Notes under the pieces: model-generated
Databases searched by the model: none
Told to the model about the DNA's origin: nothing
What the model saw: only the letters and a program-made list of their open reading frames with translations
Assembly: GCF_001882345.1 (NCBI RefSeq)
Contig: NZ_MINL01000001.1
Coordinates: 4,039,852-4,103,851, forward strand
Direction: 5' to 3'
Origin: Halomonas sp. QHL1
GTDB taxonomy: Bacteria > Pseudomonadota > Gammaproteobacteria > Pseudomonadales > Halomonadaceae
DNA length: 64,000 bases
Position numbers and translations under genes: made by a program
In this document: positions 1 through 7,629 of the stretch, piece by piece
How the letters are laid out: every line of letters starts with the position of its first letter
Position numbering within the stretch: position 1 is the stretch's first letter

Positions 1-145
1 CACTAAGCAAAATAAGCGCTTGCACCGTTATGAAGCCTAATTAGCACGTTGAGCACTCCCAGCGTGCATGACGGCGTCGTAAAGCCCGCGCTTTGCTTGT
101 AGGTAATTGAAAGCTAGTCAATTAGCTCGGTGGTGGGTAGAGAGC

Positions 146-174
146 TTGACAGCTCAATAAGGTCTGAGTAACAT
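146..174 (+). promoter_or_regulatory. sigma70 promoter of the tRNA-Glu/Gly array
   Basis: A perfect -35 hexamer TTGACA (146-151) is followed after 17 bases by TAACAT (169-174). A GC-rich discriminator (acgcgccacc) follows, as is usual for growth-rate and stringently controlled tRNA operons. The first tRNA-Glu begins about 30 bases downstream. Bases 1-145 show no coding sequence that I can support. Confidence 0.8.
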
Positions 175-202
175 ACGCGCCACCTCGACGAGGCAATGCA
201 AC

Positions 203-278
203 GTCCCATTCGTCTAGTGGTCTAGGACACCGCCCTTTCACGGCGGTAACAGGGGTTCGAACCCCCTATGGGACGCCA
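203..278 (+). tRNA. tRNA-Glu (anticodon TTC)
   Basis: A 76-base cloverleaf. The acceptor gtcccat pairs with atgggac, the anticodon loop is ctTTCac, the T arm is aggggttcgaacccc, and CCA is encoded. It is the first of three near-identical copies alternating with tRNA-Gly. Confidence 0.97.
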
Positions 279-332
279 CTTTTTTTGAAGACTTGTTTTT
301 TCAAGATAAGCGGTCGTCAGGGTTATCGGAAT

Positions 333-407
333 GCGGGAATAGCTCAGTGGTAGAGCATCGCCTTGCCAAGGCGAGGGTCGGGAGTTCGAATCTCCTTTCC
401 CGCTCCA
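333..407 (+). tRNA. tRNA-Gly (anticodon GCC)
   Basis: A 75-base cloverleaf with acceptor gcgggaa/ttcccgc, anticodon loop ttGCCaa and an encoded CCA end. It lies 54 bases downstream of the first tRNA-Glu, apparently in the same transcript. Confidence 0.97.
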
Positions 408-425
408 CGTAATTGAAGTACTAAT

Positions 426-501
426 GTCCCATTCGTCTAGTGGTCTAGGACACCGCCCTTTCACGGCGGTAACAGGGGTTCGAACCCCCTATGGGACGCC
501 A
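426..501 (+). tRNA. tRNA-Glu (anticodon TTC), second copy
   Basis: Same sequence as the copy at 203-278, with encoded CCA. The spacer from the preceding tRNA-Gly is 18 bases, which supports co-transcription. Confidence 0.97.
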
Positions 502-543
502 CTTCCGGTAGGTTAGGTAAAAAGCTAAGTAAGTGTTCTATAA

Positions 544-618
544 GCGGGAATAGCTCAGTGGTAGAGCATCGCCTTGCCAAGGCGAGGGTCGGGAGTTCGA
601 ATCTCCTTTCCCGCTCCA
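544..618 (+). tRNA. tRNA-Gly (anticodon GCC), second copy
   Basis: Same sequence as the copy at 333-407, with encoded CCA. Confidence 0.97.
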
Positions 619-627
619 GTTTTTGTA

Positions 628-694
628 GTACCGGATCGGTAAGCGATGGGTCGAGAGCTGGAACGCCAGCCCGGTCGATCTCCTTTCCCGCTCC
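628..694 (+). pseudogene. decayed tRNA-Gly copy
   Basis: Only the 3' end of tRNA-Gly survives (tctcctttcccgctcca near 678-694). It is preceded by an unrelated GC-rich hairpin-like stretch, agctggaacgccagcccgg. No D arm or anticodon arm can be folded, so this should not yield a working tRNA. A second relic at 903-991 shares the same inserted motif. Confidence 0.7.
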
Positions 695-706
695 AGTTTC
701 GATTTA

Positions 707-782
707 GTCCCATTCGTCTAGTGGCCTAGGACACCGCCCTTTCACGGCGGTAACAGGGGTTCGAACCCCCTATGGGACGCCA
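707..782 (+). tRNA. tRNA-Glu (anticodon TTC), third copy
   Basis: Differs from the other two copies by one base in the D loop (gtggcc instead of gtggtc). The rest of the cloverleaf and the CCA are intact. Confidence 0.96.
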
Positions 783-812
783 TCTAGCGTTATACGTCGT
801 TTTGTTTGCGTT

Positions 813-887
813 GCGGGAATAGCTCAGTGGTAGAGCATCGCCTTGCCAAGGCGAGGGTCGGGAGTTCGAATCTCCTTTCCCGCTCCA
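813..887 (+). tRNA. tRNA-Gly (anticodon GCC), third copy
   Basis: Identical by eye to the copies at 333 and 544, with encoded CCA. Confidence 0.97.
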
Positions 888-902
888 TGTTGGATGTGTT
901 GT

Positions 903-991
903 TATGAGTATCGCCTTACCAAGGCGAGGGTCGTGATCTGGTGCGCCAGCCCGACGGAAGGCCGCCCCATCGAATCTCCTTTCCCGCTCCA
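903..991 (+). pseudogene. decayed tRNA-Gly copy with insertion
   Basis: An anticodon-arm-like part (tatcgccttaccaaggcga) carries a G-to-A change that turns anticodon GCC into ACC. The T arm is replaced by an insert containing gcgccagcccgacgg before the normal 3' end (ctcctttcccgctcca, ending at 991). The 5' acceptor and D arm are missing. The remaining bases to 1154 hold only the leader of the next gene. Confidence 0.7.
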
Positions 992-1154
992 AGCGCTTCT
1001 ATGTTTCCTCTTTATTATTTCTATGATGCATCAGCTATTTGCTGGGCGTCATTTTTTGCGTGTCTGGCGCTCGCCTCGATTGCCCGACTTGAAAAAAGTC
1101 GTTTGCGCCCTAATGTTTCACCTTCTCTTCTTATTTTGCTGACAGGACATTTTC

Positions 1155-2123
1155 ATGGCCGAACCGGCATTGTCGATCCGTGGCCTTACCAAAGTGTATG
1201 GCAACGGCTTTCAGGCGCTCAAAGGTATTGATCTAGACGTCCAGCAGGGCGATTTTTTTGCTTTGTTGGGCCCCAACGGCGCCGGTAAATCCACCACCTT
1301 GGGTGTGGTGTGCTCGCTGGTGCAAAAGACAGCGGGCAAGGTCTCCATATTTGGCATTGATGTGGATAAAGACTTCGCCAAGGCCAAATACCAGTTGGGC
1401 GTGGTGCCGCAAGAGTTCAACTTCAATCAGTTTGAGAAAGTGCTCGATATCGTGCTGGCTCAGGCGGGCTATTACGGTATGACCAGTCGCGAGGCCTTGC
1501 CCCGCGCTAAACAGCTGCTGACTGATCTGGGCCTATGGGAAAAACGCAACGGCAGTGCGCGCATGCTCTCCGGCGGCATGAAGCGCCGCTTGATGATCGC
1601 TCGGGCGCTGATGCATCGTCCCAAACTGCTGATTCTGGATGAGCCAACCGCCGGGGTGGATATCGAACTGCGGCGCAGCATGTGGGAATACATGCGGCGG
1701 ATTAACCAAGACGAAGGCACCACCATCATCCTCACCACTCACTACCTGGAAGAGGCCGAGAGCCTGTGCCGCAATGTGGCAATTATCAATAATGGCGACA
1801 TCGTGCGTAATACCAGCGTGCGGGAGCTTCTGGCAGAGCTTGATACCGAAACCTTCCTGATTGATTTGGCTGAGCCAGTTGCAGAAGTACCCCAGATTGA
1901 AGGGTTTGAGCTGCATCAGTTGGAACCTACCCAACTTTCGCTGGTGGTTCATCGCGGCCAGCGTTTGAACGATGTGTTCAATGCGTTGAGCGAGCAGGGC
2001 ATTCAGGTGGTTTCCATGCGTAACCGAGCCAACCGCTTAGAGGAGATGTTTGTGTCGATGGTGGAGGGTAGTGGCCAAGGGGCGATAGACCAGCGTGTTG
2101 AGAAAAAGGAGGCGCGCGTATGA
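1155..2123 (+). CDS. ABC transporter ATP-binding protein, YadG-like
   Basis: Cytoplasmic ATPase subunit of a two-gene ABC-2 type exporter. Walker A GPNGAGKST lies at residues 39-47, the ABC signature LSGGMKRR near 138, and Walker B LLILDEPTAGVD near 160, with a downstream switch histidine in LTTHYLEE. At 322 residues it is slightly longer than E. coli YadG. The stop overlaps the permease start by four bases, so the two are probably translationally coupled. The ATG is preceded by acagga. The substrate is unknown; E. coli YadGH is likewise uncharacterised. Confidence 0.93.
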   Translation: MAEPALSIRGLTKVYGNGFQALKGIDLDVQQGDFFALLGPNGAGKSTTLGVVCSLVQKTAGKVSIFGIDVDKDFAKAKYQLGVVPQEFNFNQFEKVLDIVLAQAGYYGMTSREALPRAKQLLTDLGLWEKRNGSARMLSGGMKRRLMIARALMHRPKLLILDEPTAGVDIELRRSMWEYMRRINQDEGTTIILTTHYLEEAESLCRNVAIINNGDIVRNTSVRELLAELDTETFLIDLAEPVAEVPQIEGFELHQLEPTQLSLVVHRGQRLNDVFNALSEQGIQVVSMRNRANRLEEMFVSMVEGSGQGAIDQRVEKKEARV

Positions 2124-2893
2124 ATGCTATGCAAACATTGATCGCTCTATGGACGCTGGTGCTAAAAGAGATCAAACGCTTCACCCGCATTTGGCCACAA
2201 ACACTGCTGCCACCTTCGATCACCATGGCGATGTACTTCATCATCTTCGGTAATCTCATTGGTTCGCGGATTGGTGACATGGACGGCTTCAGCTACATGG
2301 ACTTTATCGTCCCTGGGCTGATCATGATGTCGGTGATTACCAACAGCTACTCCAACGTGGCGTCGAGCTTCTTCTCGAACAAGTTCCAGCGTTCGATCGA
2401 AGAGATGATGGTGTCGCCCATGCCCAATTGGGTGATTCTATCCGGCTTTGTTTTTGGTGGTATGGCACGTGGGCTGGGAGTAGGGCTGATTGTGACCGTC
2501 GTTTCGCTGTTCTTTACCCGCCTAACCATGGAGCATCCGCTGCTCACGGTATTGGTCGTAGTACTGACATCTGCGCTGTTCTCCATTGGCGGGTTTATTA
2601 ACGCTTTGCTGGCCAACAAGTTCGACGATATTTCTATCGTGCCGACGTTTATCCTTACGCCGCTGACCTATCTGGGTGGGGTGTTTTACTCTATTTCGAT
2701 GCTGCCCGACTTCTGGCAGGGCGTTTCCATGCTCAATCCGATCTTGTATATGGTTAACGTCTTCCGCTACGGCTTTCTGGGCGTCTCGGATATCCCCGTG
2801 GTTTGGGCGCTTGCCGCAATTTTTGCTTTCATCATCGTGCTATTTCTAGCGGCACTGATGATGCTGGAGCGCGGTAAAGGCATTCGTAGCTAA
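2120..2893 (+). CDS. ABC-2 type permease, YadH-like
   Basis: Inner-membrane subunit paired with the preceding ATPase. About six hydrophobic segments are visible. Long stretches match the YadH pattern I recall, for example YFIIFGNLIGSRIGDM near residues 40-55 and LVPTF-like and LTPLTYLGGVFYS further on. The 257-residue length fits the family. The start overlaps the ATPase stop. It presumably forms a homodimeric channel with two ATPase subunits; export of a lipid or drug-like substrate would be inference. Confidence 0.92.
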   Translation: MNAMQTLIALWTLVLKEIKRFTRIWPQTLLPPSITMAMYFIIFGNLIGSRIGDMDGFSYMDFIVPGLIMMSVITNSYSNVASSFFSNKFQRSIEEMMVSPMPNWVILSGFVFGGMARGLGVGLIVTVVSLFFTRLTMEHPLLTVLVVVLTSALFSIGGFINALLANKFDDISIVPTFILTPLTYLGGVFYSISMLPDFWQGVSMLNPILYMVNVFRYGFLGVSDIPVVWALAAIFAFIIVLFLAALMMLERGKGIRS

Positions 2894-2926
2894 CCCATAA
2901 CGGCATTAAGCAGAGAGCAGCAAGCA

Positions 2927-3760
2927 ATGGCACATCGCCCCGACACCTTAGAACACGCGCCATTAGGGCGCGAATCCGCCTACCCCGAGCAGTATGACGC
3001 GGGGCTTCTCTATCCGATCCCCCGTGCGGCCAACCGAGCGCCGCTGGGGATTCAAGAGGGCGCCTTGCCGTTCGTGGGAGAAGATGAATGGCACGCCTTT
3101 GAAGTCTCCTGGCTGAATAGCCGCGGTAAGCCTATTGTGGCCGTAGCACGCTTTCGCTTGCCGGCAGCCTCACCCAATCTGATTGAGTCCAAATCCTGGA
3201 AACTCTATCTCAATAGCTTCAACCAAACCCGTTTCTATACTCGTCAGGAAGTGATGGAAACGCTTGCCAATGATCTCGCGGTTGCGGCAGGGGCGGAGGT
3301 GAGCGTTGAGTTGTTTGATGTGGATGCACCCGAGCTTTCAGCGCAGCACTTGCCTGGCGAATGCTTGGACGATTTAGATATTGCAGTAAGCGATTACACA
3401 CCTAGCAGCGCCCATCTTACGGTGGGGGAAGAGGTTGTAGAAGAGACGCTTTACTCCCACCTGCTGAAATCTAACTGCCCCGTTACCGGCCAGCCGGACT
3501 GGGGCAGCGTGTTGATTCGTTATAAAGGGCCCAAAATCGACCGCGAAGGGCTGCTGCGCTACCTGATTGGGTTTCGTCAGCACCAGGATTTCCACGAGCA
3601 CTGCGTTGAACATATCTTTACCGACATAATGGCCCAGGCAAAGCCCACGCAACTGCTGGTGCTGGCGCGTTACGTGCGCCGCGGCGGGTTGGATATCAGC
3701 CCCTGGCGCGCCACGCCCGGGCTAACGCCACCGACCCCGCTGCGCCTAGCAAGGCAGTAA
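2927..3760 (+). CDS. queF: NADPH-dependent 7-cyano-7-deazaguanine reductase
   Basis: Reduces preQ0 to preQ1 in queuosine biosynthesis, in the cytoplasm. The catalytic cysteine is Cys184 in SNCPVTGQPDWGS and the proton donor is Asp191. The NADPH-binding ESKS motif is at residues 87-90. At 277 residues it is the long, two-domain bimodular form typical of gammaproteobacteria (E. coli is 282). It follows the exporter pair by 33 bases and may share its transcript. Other queuosine genes are not in the window. Confidence 0.96.
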   Translation: MAHRPDTLEHAPLGRESAYPEQYDAGLLYPIPRAANRAPLGIQEGALPFVGEDEWHAFEVSWLNSRGKPIVAVARFRLPAASPNLIESKSWKLYLNSFNQTRFYTRQEVMETLANDLAVAAGAEVSVELFDVDAPELSAQHLPGECLDDLDIAVSDYTPSSAHLTVGEEVVEETLYSHLLKSNCPVTGQPDWGSVLIRYKGPKIDREGLLRYLIGFRQHQDFHEHCVEHIFTDIMAQAKPTQLLVLARYVRRGGLDISPWRATPGLTPPTPLRLARQ

Positions 3761-3836
3761 ACGGCAATGTTATAAATGACGATGCTATAGATGACGGTGC
3801 TACAGTAGCCTCTCACGATTGGATTTGGAGTCATTA

Positions 3837-4397
3837 ATGGACGCACTCACGCTGCTTCACGAACGTAGCTCAATGGGCAAGCTGATGGAACCAGCGCCTA
3901 GCGGCGAACAACTCAGCGCCATTTATCAGGCCGCGCTACGCGCGCCCGACCATAAGGAGCTGCGTCCCTGGCGCTTTATCGAGTTCAGCGGGGAAGGGCG
4001 TGAGCGGCTAGGCGAGCTATTTGCCGAGGCGGAGTTTCAGGAGGATCCCAGCGCCGACGACGAAACGCTCAACTCAGCGCGCAAAAAACCGCTGCGAGCG
4101 CCGATGATTATTGCCGTGATTGCCAAGGTCACACCCGATCTCGAAAAAGTACCCAAAATGGAGCAGGTGATTTCCGCTGGGTGCGCTGCCCACGGCATTC
4201 TACTGGCTGCTCACGCGCTAGGCCTAGGTGCTATGTGGCGCAGCGGGAAGTATGCTTTCGACCCAGTGGTTCGCAAAGGTCTGAGCCTGGATGAGGATGA
4301 TGAAGTCGTCGCGTTTATCTACCTGGGCACCTTAGGGGGGCGCCACAAACCCGTGCCACAGCATAACGTTGCAGACTTTGTTGAGCGTTGGGACTAG
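3837..4397 (+). CDS. nitroreductase family protein, YdjA-like
   Basis: A small FMN-dependent oxidoreductase of the nitroreductase fold. The start MDALTLLHER, the APDHKELRPWRF segment, the RAPMIIAVIAK segment and the EQVISAGCAAHG and MWRSG blocks closely follow E. coli YdjA as I remember it. I chose ATG 3837 because a ttggag ribosome-binding site sits just upstream; an in-frame TTG at 3819 is less likely. It is 186 residues, the normal size. The physiological substrate is unknown. Confidence 0.9.
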   Translation: MDALTLLHERSSMGKLMEPAPSGEQLSAIYQAALRAPDHKELRPWRFIEFSGEGRERLGELFAEAEFQEDPSADDETLNSARKKPLRAPMIIAVIAKVTPDLEKVPKMEQVISAGCAAHGILLAAHALGLGAMWRSGKYAFDPVVRKGLSLDEDDEVVAFIYLGTLGGRHKPVPQHNVADFVERWD

Positions 4398-4399
4398 TT

Positions 4400-4909
4400 A
4401 TGAATCTGCCCCGCCAGCCAGGCATACCCCACCCCCGTTTGCCGCTGCCAAAAGGCCAGCCGGAAGACCTGGCCGCTTTTCAGCAGTGGCTAAGTGACGC
4501 CATACCCATGGTGAGCGCGCTAGGCATTAGCGAAGTCTCACGCCAGGACGATTTCCTAACCTGGCAGTTAGCGTTATCGCCTAACCTTAACGATAAGGGC
4601 ACGGGGTTTGGCGGTGCGCTCACGGCACAGACTACGCTGCAAGGCTGGTGCTGGCTAACGCTATGGCTGCGCGAGCGGGGCATTGTGCGGGATGTGGTCG
4701 TTGCTGAGGCTAGCCAGCGTTTTATTGCGCCGGTAACGAGTGACTACCGCTTGGTATGCACGCCAGCTCTACCAGAAGGCCCCGCCCAGCTTGCCAACAA
4801 GCTCGCAGAACGCGGTAAAGGGCGTATAACGCTAACCCAGCAGCTCTATTGTGGTCAGACACTCTGCCTGGAAGCCAACGGCAGTTACGCGGTGTTGCCG
4901 TCACGCTAA
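4400..4909 (+). CDS. YiiD C-terminal-like (hotdog) thioesterase-domain protein
   Basis: The 169-residue protein has the layout of the putative thioesterase domain found at the C terminus of YiiD. A hydrophobic block is followed by NDKGTGFGGAL (near residue 68), then LQGWCW and a late strand with EANGSYAVL. ATG 4400 begins two bases after the stop of the nitroreductase gene, so the two are co-transcribed. No separate acetyltransferase domain is present, unlike full-length YiiD. The acyl-CoA substrate cannot be read from sequence. Confidence 0.75.
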   Translation: MNLPRQPGIPHPRLPLPKGQPEDLAAFQQWLSDAIPMVSALGISEVSRQDDFLTWQLALSPNLNDKGTGFGGALTAQTTLQGWCWLTLWLRERGIVRDVVVAEASQRFIAPVTSDYRLVCTPALPEGPAQLANKLAERGKGRITLTQQLYCGQTLCLEANGSYAVLPSR

Positions 4910-5015
4910 CCGAATGGGTAATCGGCCTGAAAAGGCTTGCTATTTCGAGGCTTAGCCAATAGTATATGCGCCGTTCTGTCACGAAAGGTTCAGCCTTTCA
5001 ACAGCGACAAAACGC

Positions 5016-5103
5016 GGAGGGGTGTCCGAGTGGTCGAAGGAGCACGCCTGGAAAGTGTGTAAGCCGCAAGGCTTCGAGGGTTCGAATCCCTCCCCCTCCG
5101 CCA
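5016..5103 (+). tRNA. tRNA-Ser (anticodon GGA), island integration target
   Basis: An 88-base class II tRNA with a long variable arm. The acceptor ggagggg pairs with cccctcc, the anticodon loop is ctGGAaa, and CCA is encoded. The layout matches the E. coli GGA tRNA-Ser I recall. The last 13 bases (tccccctccgcca) are duplicated at 43741-43753, which marks this gene as the attachment site of the island. Confidence 0.97.
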
Positions 5104-5110
5104 AGAATTT
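5091..5110 (+). other. attL: tRNA-Ser 3' end core
   Basis: Core tccccctccgcca at 5091-5103, followed by agaattt. The right copy (43741-43753) is followed by cagaattt, so the similarity runs past the tRNA with one inserted base. This is the usual site of P4-type integrases. Confidence 0.85.
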
Positions 5111-5115
5111 AGATT

Positions 5116-5142
5116 AAGCCGCTGATTTCAGCGGCTTTTTTG
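5116..5142 (+). terminator. terminator of tRNA-Ser, carried by the island
   Basis: Stem aagccgctga/tcagcggctt with a two-base loop, followed by a T run. A similar hairpin (43762-43796) follows attR and is presumably the original chromosomal one. The island therefore appears to restore both the tRNA end and its terminator on insertion. Confidence 0.8.
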
Positions 5143-5158
5143 TTTATTTATTTTGTCC

Positions 5159-5184
5159 AGCCCATACTTCAGCCCATACTTTGG
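5159..5184 (+). repeat. arm-type repeat, left copy
   Basis: A 26-bp sequence built of two agcccatact units separated by tc and ending in ttgg. It is identical to 43599-43624. Its position near, but outside, the tRNA core fits integrase arm-binding sites rather than the crossover site. Confidence 0.75.
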
Positions 5185-5452
5185 TATCGGCTCCCTTCGT
5201 AACGCACGGGATGCCTTTGGACAGTTCAACTATCCATCTAAGGTTCTGCAACCTCATTATTATATCCAAACCAAAGCCGATATTTTTCATGTAAGCTTTA
5301 AACCTACTAATGCTGGGGTGACAGGGGCTGCCGACTTCGCTATTGTCATCTTAAGAATTATGAGTAACTGCTATATATCTGTTTTCGACCCAAAGCGGAT
5401 ATATGGCCAGAGTGATAGTTACCAGAAAAACACGCATGTGCATTAGTAAACT

Positions 5453-5459
5453 GTTAGGC
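5453..5459 (+). other. attC R'-type core (left edge of cassette-like stretch)
   Basis: gttaggc matches the integron core consensus GTTRRRY exactly and stands 40 bases before the protease gene. I cannot find a convincing paired left half upstream, so this may be the remaining half of a truncated site. It gains weight only from the further attC-like sites at 6426, 9265, 10273 and 11195. Between the arm repeat (5184) and this site I see no gene I trust. Confidence 0.4.
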
Positions 5460-5498
5460 TTTTCAAGGAAATCAGCCACATAGAAAAAGCGAGACATT

Positions 5499-6416
5499 GT
5501 GCATAGGGTCATGATTACCGAGAAGAACTCGGATTTATCTAAAGTTAAGCTGAATTGGGGGCGTCCAGCGTTTACCGCTTATGATGGATTGGGAACGCTA
5601 GATAGTTTGCACCAAGCAAGTGGCGCCATCGTATCCGTAGCAGGGTATTTTGACGACAATTTTACTTCGATTGGTAGTGGAGTAATGATCGGCCCCGGCA
5701 TGGTGTTGACGGCATCACATGTCTTCGATGAGTTCCCTCGAAATGGATCAGGTCCTGTCATATTGACGTTCTTACCCGGCAATAAAGCACGAGCTTGGCT
5801 TCCAACAGAAACAGTAACTTGTTCAGGTGCCAGTAAATATCAACCCTGGAACCCAGAATGCAAAATTGTTTCTGACCTGACAATATTATCATGTGATCTT
5901 CATTCAGAAGCTTACCTAGAGTATCCGCAATCTCTGGTTCCGCTAGAATTATGTCTTCCTTTACCTGGCACAAGACTATGGGCCGTTGGGTATCGACATG
6001 GTGACTTCGAAGAAGACACCGCTCTGTTAACTCCATTTGTTACTTCGGGTTTAGTTACAAACGTATTCCCACATGGGAGGGGCGAAAGAATGCCTTCGTC
6101 CTGTATTGAAATTGAGATGGAATCGCTTGGAGGAATGAGTGGTGGCCCGGTATTTAATGAAGACGGAAGATTAATCGGCATTGTTTCATCATCATTTGAT
6201 GGGGGCCCGACATACGCTACACTCATCTGGGATGCTATGAGGCTACCAGTAGAAGGGTTGCCACGGGAGCTTTGGGGTGAAGGATATTCAGGAATACTAG
6301 AGGGAATTGATCTCGGCTTAGTTCGGGTGAAGGGAAAGTTTAAGGCAGAACAAGGTAGGAATATTAAAATAACTTTATCTGACGAGGAAGTGGCTTATTT
6401 GGAGCAAGGTGAATGA
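5499..6416 (+). CDS. trypsin-like serine protease
   Basis: A 305-residue S1-type protease. The full catalytic triad is visible: His74 in LTASHVFDEF, Asp126 in VSDLTILS and Ser214 in GGMSGGPVF, all in the order and spacing of trypsin/HtrA-like enzymes. No signal peptide, transmembrane segment or PDZ domain is evident, so it probably acts in the cytoplasm. The start is GTG 5499, with ATG 5511 as an alternative. It lies alone between two attC-like sites, like a gene cassette. Caspase- and trypsin-like proteases occur in bacterial defence islands, but no partner is present here, so a defence role is inference. Confidence 0.8.
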   Translation: MHRVMITEKNSDLSKVKLNWGRPAFTAYDGLGTLDSLHQASGAIVSVAGYFDDNFTSIGSGVMIGPGMVLTASHVFDEFPRNGSGPVILTFLPGNKARAWLPTETVTCSGASKYQPWNPECKIVSDLTILSCDLHSEAYLEYPQSLVPLELCLPLPGTRLWAVGYRHGDFEEDTALLTPFVTSGLVTNVFPHGRGERMPSSCIEIEMESLGGMSGGPVFNEDGRLIGIVSSSFDGGPTYATLIWDAMRLPVEGLPRELWGEGYSGILEGIDLGLVRVKGKFKAEQGRNIKITLSDEEVAYLEQGE

Positions 6417-6425
6417 AAGCCCCAA

Positions 6426-6510
6426 GCCTAACAATGCTAGTCACGGTGGCGGTTACTACATTTTGGCTGCGCCTCCATTCCGTAACCCCGCGCGCTGAGC
6501 GGTGTTGTAA
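6426..6510 (+). other. attC-like recombination site
   Basis: The left core gcctaac (6426-6432) fits RYYYAAC and begins ten bases after the protease stop. The site folds by ggttac/gtaacc, and the outer arms gctag and ctgagc pair with one unpaired base. The right core ggtgttgtaa departs from GTTRRRY. Probably a diverged long-type attC. Confidence 0.5.
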
Positions 6511-6558
6511 TCCTGCATCTAGATAGGGATTAAAAATTGAGATTTAATAAGGATTAAC

Positions 6559-7629
6559 ATGGAGTTAGCCAAGGCTCTAATTCAGGTTCCTCAAACAGAA
6601 CGTGGTGGGGAGATAGCACAGAGAGGCTTAGATTTTCAAGCTTGCTGGGCTCTTTCGCACATGCTTGAATACGAGCTTGAAGGTAAAGAGTACGTTTTTG
6701 TATTTGAATATCATGATGATGTTTTAATACTCGACTCTGAGTTCAATCCTCAAAAAGTCATATTTGCTCAGGTTAAAACCAATGAAAAGCCTTGGACTCT
6801 AAGTAAGTTAATATCATCTACAAAGGAAAAACCAATTTCTTTTATTGGTAAATTGTTTGAGCACAGAAGCAAATTCGTTGGTTCCAATGTAGAGCTTATG
6901 TTTGTTTCAAATGCATACTTTAACTTTGATGAAAGGAATAGATTTTCCGCCAATGAGCTTAAGGAAGCTCATAAAGAAAATATTGTATGTAGAGTTTCTG
7001 AACAGGTTATCTCTTCTAGCAAGCTCGAGTTATCAAAGCTGATTTTTCTAACATCGGATTTAAGTCTTGAGGGACACGCATCACACCTGAAAGGCAAAAT
7101 ATGTGATTTTTTTGAAAATTATTTTCATGAAGAAATGGAAATAAATCCAGCATTGTTTGCAAGAACTTTAGAAAGCGCATGCAGGGATAGGGCTAAAGTC
7201 AGATCTTCGGATATTAAGGATTTTGATGAACTTATAAAAAGAAAGGGTTTTACATCTACTTTTTTGAAAGATACGTTACGACAGATTAAAATAACAAAGT
7301 TGCTTCAACCAACTTGGCAGTATGCTAATCCAATATTTTGTGAAGTTGGTAAAGGTGCATTTCAATTGCTCTCTCTCCAAGCAACATTCTCGCGGGTAAG
7401 CATCGCATTAAAGCAAACAAATTCAGCAGAAAGAATTTACCTAGAGAAAGCCAGTGCTTTATTTGATAAGCAAAGAGTTGAAGAATCGATTACGCTTTAC
7501 ATTATGTATGTGATTGAGTCACTAAAAAAATCAGTTCCTGAATACTCACTTGCTCTGACAGATGAACAAAAAGAGTGTCTTGTTGTATATTCTATTATTA
7601 AAATTACTATTGGAGACGAGGGATTATGA
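6559..7629 (+). CDS. DUF4297/Cap4-like nuclease (Lamassu LmuA-like)
   Basis: The 356-residue protein opens with TERGGEIAQRGLDFQACW (13-30), the N-terminal signature of DUF4297-type dsDNA endonucleases. It continues with acidic residues in FEYHDDVLILD (49-59) and the QVK motif at 71-73, giving a PD-(D/E)xK active site. The C-terminal half is helical and unassigned. The next gene starts inside its stop codon (ATGA), so the two make a coupled nuclease-ATPase pair. In Lamassu and CBASS systems such nucleases are effectors that degrade DNA on infection. It is AT-rich compared with the flanking chromosome. Start supported by aagga. Confidence 0.75.
   Translation: MELAKALIQVPQTERGGEIAQRGLDFQACWALSHMLEYELEGKEYVFVFEYHDDVLILDSEFNPQKVIFAQVKTNEKPWTLSKLISSTKEKPISFIGKLFEHRSKFVGSNVELMFVSNAYFNFDERNRFSANELKEAHKENIVCRVSEQVISSSKLELSKLIFLTSDLSLEGHASHLKGKICDFFENYFHEEMEINPALFARTLESACRDRAKVRSSDIKDFDELIKRKGFTSTFLKDTLRQIKITKLLQPTWQYANPIFCEVGKGAFQLLSLQATFSRVSIALKQTNSAERIYLEKASALFDKQRVEESITLYIMYVIESLKKSVPEYSLALTDEQKECLVVYSIIKITIGDEGL

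Noticed and set aside
222..992. Open frames on the minus strand across the tRNA array (about 80 codons each)
   Set aside because: They run antisense through near-identical tRNA genes, so their apparent similarity to each other only reflects the repeated tRNA sequence.
5153..5446. A 97-codon open frame just inside attL
   Set aside because: Its first codons are the integrase arm repeat, it has no ribosome-binding site, and the composition does not look coding.
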